Assembly: GCA_020633335.1 (NCBI GenBank) | Contig: JACKDU010000010.1 | Span: 248,001 to 312,000, forward strand | Length of the DNA: 64,000 nucleotides | Reading direction: 5' to 3' | From: Myxococcales bacterium | Lineage (GTDB): Bacteria; Myxococcota_A; Polyangia; Nannocystales; Nannocystaceae | Part shown: positions 47,450-54,988 of the stretch, in pieces | Numbering within the stretch: the stretch's first letter is position 1 | Layout: every line of letters starts with the position of its first letter | Program-made: the position numbers and the translations under genes | Notes under the pieces: generated by a model | Told to the model about the DNA's origin: nothing | The model's input: only the letters and a program-made list of their open reading frames with translations | Database searches by the model: none

Positions 47450-47457
47450 CGCCACCG

Positions 47458-48252
47458 ATGCTCCCGCTCAACCAACACCCCACCACGGGCCACGCCAAGC
47501 CGGGCGACGCCGCCCCGGTCGCCAACTTCGTCGCCGACAAGAGCGTCTTCGTGGTCGACGTCCCCGACTACGAGCGCCAGCGATCGATGCTCTACGCCCT
47601 CGGCGCGAAGGGGGTCGCCAACAAGATGATGGCCCACGTGAACCTCATCCTCCACGGCGGCGCGACCCCGCCGAAGAAGGCCCAGGCCAAGTACCCGAAG
47701 GGCGAGTTCGTCCGGGCCAGCGCCCTCCTCCCCCTCTTCCACCAGGAGATCCGCTCCTTCGCCGGCTACATCAAGGCGCTCCAGGGGCACGGCTTTCAGG
47801 TGCGCAACCCGAGCGACGAGGGCGACCCCGACTTCGACTTCTTCGAGCTCCCGCTGGTCGACGGCTCGCTGCACGCGACCCTCCTCGGCTACCTCGCGAG
47901 CTCGCCCTTCATCCGCGGCTTCGTCGGCCGCCAGTCCTTCCCGATCGATCGCCGCGACGAGGGCTTCGTCGACTTCGAGCTCCCCGGACGCGAGGGCCTG
48001 ACCTGGTACTACGCCTGGCACCGCGACGCCTGGAGCCGGGTCTCCGCCCAGCGCGGCGAGGGCGACTATCCCCTCGAGATCCGCGGCTCCCAGCTCATGG
48101 CGGTCGAGCCCCTCCTCTGGACCGAGAGCACCGGGCTCTACTTCTACGAGTACCCGAACGCCGACAGCGTCACCGGCCTCTTCATCCAGGCGGGGATCGA
48201 CGCCCGCAGCGGCCAGGTGCACGGGGCCGCGATCTCGCGGGTCTGGACGTAG
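47458..48252 (+). CDS. Conserved-looking protein of unknown function
   Basis: 264 aa, no signal peptide and no membrane segment, with balanced composition and normal codon use. It reads as a folded cytoplasmic protein rich in aromatic residues (LPLFHQEIRSFAGYIKALQG, DFDFFELPLVDGSLHATLLG, LTWYYAWHRDAWSRVSAQRG, STGLYFYEYPNADSVTGLFI). I do not recognise a family. It is divergent from the MYXO-CTERM gene (165 bp) and ends six bases from the stop of algH, to which it converges. A TAGAAT box just before the ATG supports the start. Confidence 0.7.
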   Translation: MLPLNQHPTTGHAKPGDAAPVANFVADKSVFVVDVPDYERQRSMLYALGAKGVANKMMAHVNLILHGGATPPKKAQAKYPKGEFVRASALLPLFHQEIRSFAGYIKALQGHGFQVRNPSDEGDPDFDFFELPLVDGSLHATLLGYLASSPFIRGFVGRQSFPIDRRDEGFVDFELPGREGLTWYYAWHRDAWSRVSAQRGEGDYPLEIRGSQLMAVEPLLWTESTGLYFYEYPNADSVTGLFIQAGIDARSGQVHGAAISRVWT

Positions 48253-48258
48253 ACCTCG

Positions 48259-48870
48259 TCAGGCCTTGGCGACCGGCACGCCGATCCCGCGGTGACCGAC
48301 GAGGCGCGCGGGATCGATCCCGAAGGCCGCCAGCGCCTCCTGCCACATCACCTCGGGATCGACGCGGAGGAGCCACTCGCCGCTGACCCCGGGCTCGCGG
48401 CCGACCGGCACCGCGACCCAGCTCCCGGAGACCATCTCGCGCTCGAGCTGCCCCGCGCCCCAGCCGGCGTAGCCGAGCGTGAAGAGGAAGCGGCCCTCGC
48501 CGCCGAAGGCGGCGTCGCGATCGATCCCGTCGAGGGTGGCGGTCAGGTGGATCCCATCGACGACCTCGTCGGCGAGCGGATCCCAGGCCGGCTGATCGTG
48601 GAGGACGAAGCCCCGCACGGTCTCGACCGGGCCGCCGAGGAGCACGTGCTGATCCCCGGGACCTCGCCAGTGGAGCCCGAGCGAGTCGGTGACCTCGGCG
48701 ATCAGGGTCGGCAGCGGGTTGTTGACCACGAGCCCGAAGGCCCCGTCGTCGCCGTGCTCGATCATCAGGATGACCGAGCGGACGAAGTTCGGATCGACGA
48801 GCTGGGGCACCGCGCAGAGGAGGTGGTGGGCCAGCGAGGTCGCCACCGGGTTGTCATGGGGCCCGCGCAT
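48259..48870 (-). CDS. algH: AlgH/YqgE (UPF0301) family protein
   Basis: 203 aa, typical size. Signatures: LAHHLLCAVPQLVDPNFVRS, VILMIEHGDDGAFGLVVNNP, HVLLGGPVETVRGFVLHD, RFLFTLGYAGWGAGQLEREM and SWVAVPV. The family is widespread in proteobacteria; AlgH was linked to alginate control in Pseudomonas, but the molecular role is unknown. In many genomes it neighbours ruvX, which is absent here. The tRNA-Leu gene lies 75 bp upstream on the same strand with a hairpin between them. Confidence 0.92.
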   Translation of the reverse strand: MRGPHDNPVATSLAHHLLCAVPQLVDPNFVRSVILMIEHGDDGAFGLVVNNPLPTLIAEVTDSLGLHWRGPGDQHVLLGGPVETVRGFVLHDQPAWDPLADEVVDGIHLTATLDGIDRDAAFGGEGRFLFTLGYAGWGAGQLEREMVSGSWVAVPVGREPGVSGEWLLRVDPEVMWQEALAAFGIDPARLVGHRGIGVPVAKA

Positions 48871-48914
48871 CCGCTCTCCAAGGGTGCCAGATCGATCGCG
48901 CTCGTGAAAGGCGA

Positions 48915-48936
48915 AGCCCGACGCGGAGGTCGGGCT
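48915..48936 (-). terminator. Hairpin after tRNA-Leu
   Basis: On the minus strand AGCCCGAC-CTCCGC-GTCGGGCT, followed by TCGCCTTTC, starting nine bases after the tRNA. It would end the tRNA transcript before algH. Confidence 0.55.
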
Positions 48937-48944
48937 CGCTTTGT

Positions 48945-49027
48945 TGCCAGAGGTCGGGCTCGAACCGACACGAGGGAACCTCGGCGGATTTTGAGTCCGC
49001 TGTGTCTGCCAATTCCACCACTCTGGC
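48945..49027 (-). tRNA. tRNA-Leu (anticodon CAA)
   Basis: 83 bases. Acceptor arms GCCAGAG and CTCTGGC pair perfectly with discriminator A. The anticodon stem GCGGA/TCCGC encloses the loop CTCAAAA, giving CAA, which reads UUG. The D-loop has TGG..TTGG-type bases, the T-arm is GTCGGTTCGAGCCCGAC, and the long variable arm fits a class II tRNA. CCA is not encoded. UUG is rare in this GC-rich genome, so this is probably the sole gene for it. Confidence 0.95.
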
Positions 49028-49093
49028 GGCCCTCAGCGATTAGCACGGCGCCCGCGGGCGGAGCAAGGGGCGGCGCGCTCGGAACCCGGCGCG

Positions 49094-49150
49094 GCGGCCG
49101 GTGAGGCGCGGACGTCGAAGTCGCGCGTCGCCTTCGGATGCACCGGCCGC
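49094..49150. terminator. Inverted repeat after the envelope-protein operon
   Basis: Arms GCGGCCGGTG (49094-49103) and CACCGGCCGC (49141-49150), with an inner AGGCG/CGCCT pairing. It lies 50 bp beyond the stop of the gene at 49200, in the 172 bp gap before the tRNA. Confidence 0.4.
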
Positions 49151-49199
49151 GCGCGGCGAGCGAGGCGCCCCGGCGTCCGTCAGCCCCCGCGAGGATCGC

Positions 49200-50006
49200 C
49201 TAGAGCGACTCGTCGAGGCGGATCGTGACGTTGCCGCGCGGCGCCTTGAGCCAGATCTTGACGTTGCCGTTGCCGACCTCGCGGTTGAAGCGGCCGCTGG
49301 TGACCGTCGACACCGTCCGGGTCTGGATCCGGATGTCACCGCCGGCGACGATCGCCAGGTCGAGGTTGGCGTCGGAGCGGAGGACCGCGTCGATGCTCCC
49401 GCTCTCGGTGGTGACGATCAGGTCGTTGCCGCCGGCGCCCTCCTGGACCAGCTCGACGTCGCCGCGGCCGGTGTGGGCCTCGGTGTTGCCGGTGGTGACG
49501 ATCTCGAGGTCGCCGGCGCCGGTCCGGATCCCGATCCCCTCGGCGCCGCCGAAGACCGAGACGTGGCCGGCGTCGAGGTCGATCGAGATGTTGCCCTCGA
49601 CCTGCGCGACCTCGACGTCGCCGACGCCGTTCCAGATCTCGAGATCGCGGTCGGCCGGGATCGTCACCTCGTCGAGCTCGAGATCGACGACGTCGCGGCT
49701 GGTGATCGGGATGATCACCGCGAGCTCGGCGAAGCGGCCGTCGCGGGCGAATTCGAGGCGGCCGGCCTCGGCGTTGGCGGCCGCGCTCGCCTGCGAGCCG
49801 CCGACCGAGTACCAGGCGCCGCTGACGACGAGCGCCTCGCCGACCGGATCGCCGAGGACCGAGAGCGGCGAGTCCGGGAGGCGGAGGCGGACGGCGTCGA
49901 CGTCTTCGAGGGGATAGACCGCCTCGATCTCGACCGCGCCGCGGTAGCCGAGGACGCAGGCGAGGCCGAGGGAGGCCGCGAGGAGCGTAGGAGCGAGCGC
50001 GCGCAT
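49200..50006 (-). CDS. DUF4097-like beta-helix lipoprotein
   Basis: 268 aa. A short lipoprotein signal (MRALAPTLLAASLGLAC) is followed by repeating short strands rich in Asp, Gly, Val and Ile: IWNGVGDVEVAQVEGNISID, DAGHVSVFGGAEGIGIRTGA, GDLEIVTTGNTEAHTGRGDV, DLIVTTESGSIDAVLRSDAN. This is the ladder pattern of DUF4097/DUF2807 putative adhesins, which form a right-handed beta-helix. No function is proven. Its ATG shares one base with the stop of the upstream gene (TGATG), so the two are translationally coupled. Confidence 0.75.
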   Translation of the reverse strand: MRALAPTLLAASLGLACVLGYRGAVEIEAVYPLEDVDAVRLRLPDSPLSVLGDPVGEALVVSGAWYSVGGSQASAAANAEAGRLEFARDGRFAELAVIIPITSRDVVDLELDEVTIPADRDLEIWNGVGDVEVAQVEGNISIDLDAGHVSVFGGAEGIGIRTGAGDLEIVTTGNTEAHTGRGDVELVQEGAGGNDLIVTTESGSIDAVLRSDANLDLAIVAGGDIRIQTRTVSTVTSGRFNREVGNGNVKIWLKAPRGNVTIRLDESL

Positions 50007-51313
50007 CAGAAGTACACCCCCACCCCGGTCCCGAGCTCAAAGGTGACCGCGCGCGAGGGGAGCGCCCCGTCGCCGCGGTAGAAGCGTGTGCCGAAGGGCG
50101 CGCTGATCCGCGGGACCAGATCGAGCGACCAGCGGTCGAGGATGAAGAGGCGGACGTCGAGGAGCCCGTAGGGGATCGCCGCGAAGCCGTTGTTGCGGGA
50201 GACCACGGTGACCGTGTTGGCGAGGACCTGCTCGCGGGGGCCGATCGTCCCCTGGAGGATCACCCCGGCGCCGGCCCCGAGCCAGACCCGGCCGCGGTCG
50301 TAGAAGCGGTAGTGGAGGCGCGGGCCGGCCTGGATCGAGGTCCGCCCGTAGCCGTACTTGACCCCGAGATCGGCGAGGCCGACGCTGAAGCGCCGCGCGA
50401 CCTGGCCCATCACGCTGACGCTCCAGTCGGCGTAGAAGTCGGCCGCCGGATCCCCCGCCTTGAGGCCGATCGTCGCCATCCGCGTGACCTGGGCGCTGAG
50501 GCGGTGGCGGGTGAAGGGGGTCGGGTGCTCCTTGCCGGCCGCGGTCGCGTAGGCGTCCATGATCTGGGCGGCGTAGAGCATCGCCAGACCGCCGGTGAGC
50601 ATCCCGAAGCCGGCCGCGCCGGCGACCTCGGAGCCGAAGGTCGTGCTCTGGAGGCCGGCCGACGAGGACGCGAGCGGATCCTCGGAGAGCTTGAGCGCGA
50701 GCGCGCCGACGCCGAGGGAGGCCGCACCGAGGAACATCCCGAGCCCCTTGCCGGGCTCGCCGTTGACGAGCTGGCCGCAGCCGGGCAGCGCCGCCGACAT
50801 CAGCGGGGCGACGATCCGCTTCCAGCGGCGGCAGCTCCCGCCGCCGCAGCGGGTCGCGCTCGGCTGGGCGGGCTCGACGGGGGCGGCCGCGCCGAGGGTG
50901 CCGGCGCCGACGCTCGGCGGCGGGGCGGCCCCAGGCGGCGGGGACGTTGGCGACGGCGGGCTCGCGGGCGGCGGCGGGCTCGCGGGCGGCGTGGTCGCCA
51001 CGGTGACCGTCCCGCCGGGCGCGATCTCGATCGTCCGCGGCGGGCCGAAGTCATCGGTCACGGTGTAGCGACCCGGGGGGAGCTCGACCGGCGCCCGCTG
51101 ACCTGTCCGAAGGACCAGCGAGGCGGCGACCCGCCCCTGGCTGTCGCGGACCGTCACCGAGCCGTCCGCGGCCGGGTCGATCACCAGGGTGCCGCGGACG
51201 CCCCCGGCCTCGGGCGCGGCTGACGACGCGGTCGGGGCCGCGGTCGCCGGAGCGCCGGCGGGCCCGACCGCGGGGGCGATGCACAGGAGCGCTGCCAGGC
51301 CGGCGAGGAGCAC
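50006..51313 (-). CDS. Predicted outer-membrane beta-barrel protein with PEGA-like N-terminus
   Basis: 435 aa. GTG start and signal peptide (LLAGLAALLCIAPAVGPAGA). Residues about 40-105 resemble a PEGA-type beta domain (GTLVIDPAADGSVTVRDSQG, LPPGRYTVTDDFGPPRTIEI). A Pro-rich stretch of about 40 residues follows. Two membrane-type hydrophobic segments (GLGMFLGAASLGVGALAL, AGFGMLTGGLAMLYAAQI) lead into a C-terminal set of alternating strands (YADWSVSVMGQVARRFSVGL, GPRLHYRFYDRGRVWLGAGA, YGLLDVRLFILDRWSLDLVP) ending in Phe, as outer-membrane barrels often do. A strong promoter places TATAAC six bases from the GTG. It is co-transcribed with the beta-helix gene. Confidence 0.65.
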   Translation of the reverse strand: MLLAGLAALLCIAPAVGPAGAPATAAPTASSAAPEAGGVRGTLVIDPAADGSVTVRDSQGRVAASLVLRTGQRAPVELPPGRYTVTDDFGPPRTIEIAPGGTVTVATTPPASPPPPASPPSPTSPPPGAAPPPSVGAGTLGAAAPVEPAQPSATRCGGGSCRRWKRIVAPLMSAALPGCGQLVNGEPGKGLGMFLGAASLGVGALALKLSEDPLASSSAGLQSTTFGSEVAGAAGFGMLTGGLAMLYAAQIMDAYATAAGKEHPTPFTRHRLSAQVTRMATIGLKAGDPAADFYADWSVSVMGQVARRFSVGLADLGVKYGYGRTSIQAGPRLHYRFYDRGRVWLGAGAGVILQGTIGPREQVLANTVTVVSRNNGFAAIPYGLLDVRLFILDRWSLDLVPRISAPFGTRFYRGDGALPSRAVTFELGTGVGVYF

Positions 51314-51319
51314 AGCCCG

Positions 51320-51348
51320 GTTATAGGCGGCCTGCCGCCCGCCGTAAA
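51320..51348 (-). promoter_or_regulatory. Promoter TTTACG-17-TATAAC, leaderless
   Basis: Minus strand: TTTACG (51343-51348), 17 bases, TATAAC (51320-51325), six bases, GTG at 51313. Both boxes and spacing are good, and no room is left for a Shine-Dalgarno. Confidence 0.6.
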
Positions 51349-51386
51349 GTGGCCGGCGATCCCGCAGAGCGGCGGCGCTGGGCCGC

Positions 51387-52316
51387 TCAGCCGCCCGCGA
51401 GGTCGAGGCGGCGCGCCGCGAGGTCGAGGCCTGCGACCACCGCCCCCTCGCCGATCGCCAGCCCCCAGCTCATGTGTTGGCTGCGGTGGGCGATCGCCAC
51501 CGCGCCGTCGGGGCGCGCGAGGATCAGGCCGACCGCCGCGCCGCCGTGCTCGGCCGAGCAGGCGTCGCAGAGGCGCTCGGCGATCGCCTGGGCGTCGGCC
51601 GGCGCGGCCGCGACCTCGCGGAGCGCGGTGAAGGCGAGGACCCGGGCCATGATCGCCTCGCCGACGCCGGTGCAGCAGCAGGCGCCGAGCTCGGGATCGG
51701 CGTAGAAGCCGGCGCCGACCAGCGGGGTGTCGCCGACGCGACCCGGGAGCTTGAGGAGGACGCCGCCGGTCGAGCCGGCGGCGCAGAGCTCTCCGGCGGC
51801 GTCGAGAACGACCGCGCCGACGGTGTCCGCCCGGTTGTCGATCGCCGCCTCGCCGGCCTTCGCCCGCCGCCAGCGCTCGACCGCCTTCGCGGTCTCGACC
51901 TCGTGGCGGCCGAAGGCGCCGAGGCCCTGGGCGCGGGCGAAGGACTCGGCCCCCTCGCCGACCAGGAGGCTGTGACGGGTCGCCTCCATTACCCGGCGGG
52001 CGACGTTGATCGGATCGCGGAGGTTGCGGACGCCGGCGAGCGCCCCGGAGCGGCGATCTCGCGAGCGCATGATCCCGGCGTCGACCTCGACCTCGCCGTC
52101 GGCGGTGAGGCAGGCGCCGCGCCCCGCGTTGAAGGTCGGGTCGTCCTCGAGGAGGCGGACCGCCGCGACCGCGACGTCGACCGCGCCCGCACCCGCGGCG
52201 AGCATCGCCTGGCCGCGGCGAGCGGCCGCCGCGACGCCGGCGAGGGCGGCCTCGCGGAGATCCGGGGCGATCGTCCCGGCGCCGCCGTGGATGACGATGA
52301 TCGGGGGCTGCTTCAT
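51387..52316 (-). CDS. iaaA: Isoaspartyl peptidase / plant-type L-asparaginase
   Basis: 309 aa. An Ntn-hydrolase that cleaves itself before Thr and then hydrolyses beta-aspartyl dipeptides or asparagine. IVIHGGAGTIAPDLREAALA opens the protein, DPTFNAGRGACLTADGEVEV is the conserved substrate stretch, and DTVGAVVLDAAGELCAAGST holds the Thr nucleophile. GGVLLKLPGRVGDTPLVGAG and ATGVGE-type CTGVGEAIMA also fit. There is no signal peptide, so it is cytoplasmic. TAGGAT lies about 50 bases upstream, leaving a leader. Confidence 0.93.
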   Translation of the reverse strand: MKQPPIIVIHGGAGTIAPDLREAALAGVAAAARRGQAMLAAGAGAVDVAVAAVRLLEDDPTFNAGRGACLTADGEVEVDAGIMRSRDRRSGALAGVRNLRDPINVARRVMEATRHSLLVGEGAESFARAQGLGAFGRHEVETAKAVERWRRAKAGEAAIDNRADTVGAVVLDAAGELCAAGSTGGVLLKLPGRVGDTPLVGAGFYADPELGACCCTGVGEAIMARVLAFTALREVAAAPADAQAIAERLCDACSAEHGGAAVGLILARPDGAVAIAHRSQHMSWGLAIGEGAVVAGLDLAARRLDLAGG

Positions 52317-52399
52317 CGGTCAGGTCGTCCTCTCGCCGCCGCGCCCACGCCGGGCCGGAGGGCGGCGATCCTAGCACCGCGCGCGGAGCCGCGCAGGGC

Positions 52400-53071
52400 T
52401 CAGGCTCGCCGAGGCCGCAGCCCGTAGGGGCGGCGGATGTCGGGCACCCGCGCGGCCGCGAGGCCGCGGAGCTCGTCGCGGTGCATCGCCCGGCCCTCCC
52501 GGCGCTCGCGGTGATCGTGCCCGAGGAGGTGGGCGAGGCCGTGGACCGCGAGGACGGTCGCCTCGTCGAGGAGGCCGGCGAGATCGCGGCGCCGCGCCTG
52601 GCGGATGACCGCAGGCCAGGAGAGGACGATGTCGCCGAGGGAGTGGACGTGTGCGAAGTGCGCGACCTCGACTTCGACCTCGAGATCATCCTCGCCCTCC
52701 TCCTCGGCGTCGTCCTCCCCGAGCGCGAGCGCCTCGCCGTCCGCGTCCGTGGCGTCGTCCTCGGCGTCCTCGTCCTCGTCTGCAGCCTCGAGATCGAAGT
52801 CGAACCCGACGCCGAAGTCGGCCCCCTCTCCCCTCCCCCCAAAGGTCCCGCTGGGGAACGAGAGCACGTCCGTCGGCCCGCGCTTGCCCATGTGGAGGCG
52901 GTTGAGCCGGGCGATCGCCGCGTCGTCGACGATGTGGAGGGCGATCCCCGCGACCTCCTCGGGCGCGACGCCGAGGCGGAGCGCCGCCCGTCGGAGCCGC
53001 CGCCCGAGCTCCCGCCGCAGCCCCGGCGAGAGGCGCAGCGCGCAGGTGATCGTCGGCCCGCGGACGCTCAC
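52400..53071 (-). CDS. ybeY: Endoribonuclease YbeY with a large acidic insertion
   Basis: 223 aa, against 150-160 usually. YbeY is a zinc endoribonuclease in 16S rRNA maturation. The core is present: LHIVDDAAIARLNRLHMGKR, PTDVLSFPSG, SLGDIVLSWPAVIRQARRR, and VHGLAHLLGHDHRERREGRA with the three zinc His. Between TDVLSFP and LGDIVLS, where the family has about 15 residues, this protein has about 70 (74-144), largely Asp and Glu. The GTG start overlaps the HD-GYP stop by four bases (GTGA). Its usual partner phoH is 6 kb away on the same strand. Confidence 0.92.
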   Translation of the reverse strand: MSVRGPTITCALRLSPGLRRELGRRLRRAALRLGVAPEEVAGIALHIVDDAAIARLNRLHMGKRGPTDVLSFPSGTFGGRGEGADFGVGFDFDLEAADEDEDAEDDATDADGEALALGEDDAEEEGEDDLEVEVEVAHFAHVHSLGDIVLSWPAVIRQARRRDLAGLLDEATVLAVHGLAHLLGHDHRERREGRAMHRDELRGLAAARVPDIRRPYGLRPRRA

Positions 53072-54945
53072 CCGAGCCCGCCGATCACCTTGAAGACCCC
53101 GGCCTCGATGAAGATCTCGAGGAGCCCGGGCTCGATCTTCCCCGCCCGAGCCTCGGCCGCGAGGATGTCAAAGGCGCGGCCCATCGGCACCGCCTTCTTG
53201 TAGGGGCGATCGGAGGCGGTGAGCGCGTCGAAGATGTCGGTGATCGTCATCATCCGCGCCTGGATCGGGATCGCCTCGGCGCTCAGGCGCGAGGGGTAGC
53301 CGGTGCCGTTGAGGTACTCGTGGTGCTTGCCGGCGATCTCGGGGATCCGCGCGAGCGAGCGCCCCCAGGGGATCTGCCGGAGGAAGTCGTAGGTGTGCGA
53401 GACGTGGCTCTGGACCTCGAGGCGCTCGGCCTGGGTGAGCGAGCCGCGGGCGATGAGGAGCGCGCCGACCTCGTCGTCGTCGAGGAGGCGGACGCGGGCG
53501 CCGCTGCGATCGAGGAAGGTGCGCTCGCCGACCTCGCGGACCCGATGCGAGACCTCCTCGGGGAGGAGCGAGGGCTCGTTGGCGGTGAGGACGACGTCAC
53601 GGCTCCTCGCCAGCTCGGCCATCGTCGCCGCGTAGGCGGCCTTGAGCGCGCCCTCGCGGGCCTCGTCGAGGCGGCCGCAGCGGGCGTCGGCGACCATCGC
53701 CTCGAGCATCTCGATCCGCGCGAGGAGGCCGATCCGATCGAGGCGCCCGAGGATCAGCTCGAGCTGGTGGCCGTGGAGCTTCTTCGCCTTGACCAGCACC
53801 TGCTCGCGGACGCCGACCTTGCCGAAGTCGTGGAGGAGGCCGGCGTACTCGAGCTCGCGGAGCTCCTCGCGGCTGAAGCGGTGGTCGGCGTAGGGGCCCT
53901 GGCCGAGGCCGTCGATGACCTCGGCGAAGCGGACGGTGAGCGACGCGACCCGCTGCGAGTGGCCGCTGGTGGTCGGGTCGCGCTGCTCGATCGCCTTGAC
54001 GCTGGCCCGGACGAAGCCCTCGAAGAGCCCCTGGATCTCGGCGTAGAGGCGCGCGTTCTCGAGCGCGACCGCGCCCTGGGCCGCGAGCGAGGCGCAGAGG
54101 CGCTCGTCGTCGCTCGAGAAGGGCTTCACCTGGCGCTCGAAGTCCCCCGGGCGGCGGAGCGGGAGCGGCGTCCGCTTGGCGTTGATCAGCTGGAAGGCCC
54201 CGAGGATCGCGCCGTCGGGCGAGCGCATCGGCACCGTGAGCATCGATCGGGTCTGGTAGCCGCTCCGCTCGTCGAACGATCGATCGTGGACGAAGGTGCG
54301 ACCGAGCGCGGTCCGCCCGGCCTCGGAGTAGAGGTCGGCGAGGTTGATGATCTCGCCGGAGAGGACGCAGGCGCCGACGATCGACGACTCGCTCACCGGC
54401 AGCAGCGTCTCGCCGAGGAGGGTCGCGTGGATCGAGTCGTTCTGGGCGGTGTGGAAGCGGAGCGCGCGGCCGTCGTCGGTGACCACGTAGATCGACCCGG
54501 CGTCGGCCCCGGTCATCGTCCGCGCGTGGCTCAGGAGCATCGCCAGGACCCGCTGGGGGTCGCGCTCGTGGTTGAGCGCGAGGCCGATGTCGAGGAGCTG
54601 ATCGGTGAGGCGGGCCTGGCCGACCGCGACCGCGAGCTGGAGGGCCTCGCCGACGATCCGCCGGAGGCGCTCGCCGTCGATCGGCAGCTCGTGCGAGAGC
54701 ACCCGCTCGACCGCGATCCGGTTGACCAGCGGCCGGAGCTCGGAGGGCGACGCGAAGGCGACGGCGATGTCGACGTCGGGGGCCGCGCTCCCGCCGGGGC
54801 CGACGATCGCGATCTTGGCGCGGCCGCGGGTGAGGACCGCGCTCGCCGGGCCGCCGGTCGCCAGCCGCAGCCGCCAGTCGCCGCTGGCGAGGCCCTCGAG
54901 CTCGGCGAGGACCGCGGCGATCGTGGTCAGGCTGGCGTTCGCCAT
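53068..54945 (-). CDS. GAF plus variant HD-GYP signalling protein
   Basis: 625 aa. Residues about 118-300 form a GAF sensor (DAGSIYVVTDDGRALRFHTA; SMLTVPMRSPDGAILGAFQL). From 315 an HD-GYP phosphodiesterase domain follows, the type that degrades cyclic di-GMP: GHSQRVASLTVRFAEV, LLHDFGKVGV (His372-Asp373), and KHHEYLNGTGYPSRL, where the canonical HHExxDGxGYP has Asn546 for Asp; then ITDIFDALTASDRPYKK. An insertion of about 110 residues (386-498) separates the HD and GYP halves. The N-terminal 100 residues resemble no family I know. TATACT lies nine bases before the ATG. Overlap with ybeY suggests coupled expression. Confidence 0.85.
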   Translation of the reverse strand: MANASLTTIAAVLAELEGLASGDWRLRLATGGPASAVLTRGRAKIAIVGPGGSAAPDVDIAVAFASPSELRPLVNRIAVERVLSHELPIDGERLRRIVGEALQLAVAVGQARLTDQLLDIGLALNHERDPQRVLAMLLSHARTMTGADAGSIYVVTDDGRALRFHTAQNDSIHATLLGETLLPVSESSIVGACVLSGEIINLADLYSEAGRTALGRTFVHDRSFDERSGYQTRSMLTVPMRSPDGAILGAFQLINAKRTPLPLRRPGDFERQVKPFSSDDERLCASLAAQGAVALENARLYAEIQGLFEGFVRASVKAIEQRDPTTSGHSQRVASLTVRFAEVIDGLGQGPYADHRFSREELRELEYAGLLHDFGKVGVREQVLVKAKKLHGHQLELILGRLDRIGLLARIEMLEAMVADARCGRLDEAREGALKAAYAATMAELARSRDVVLTANEPSLLPEEVSHRVREVGERTFLDRSGARVRLLDDDEVGALLIARGSLTQAERLEVQSHVSHTYDFLRQIPWGRSLARIPEIAGKHHEYLNGTGYPSRLSAEAIPIQARMMTITDIFDALTASDRPYKKAVPMGRAFDILAAEARAGKIEPGLLEIFIEAGVFKVIGGLG

Positions 54946-54954
54946 GGAGCGCGC

Positions 54955-54960
54955 AGTATA
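54955..54960 (-). promoter_or_regulatory. -10 hexamer TATACT, nine bases before the HD-GYP gene
   Basis: Five of six consensus bases on the minus strand. No -35 consensus is seen. Confidence 0.45.
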
Positions 54961-54988
54961 GCCCCGCCCTTCGCGCGCGGGGGCCCGC

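Noticed and set aside
48945..49027. tRNA as an integration site (att) with a nearby mobile element
   Set aside because: No integrase gene or direct repeat of the tRNA 3' end is found nearby, and the flanking genes are ordinary chromosomal ones.
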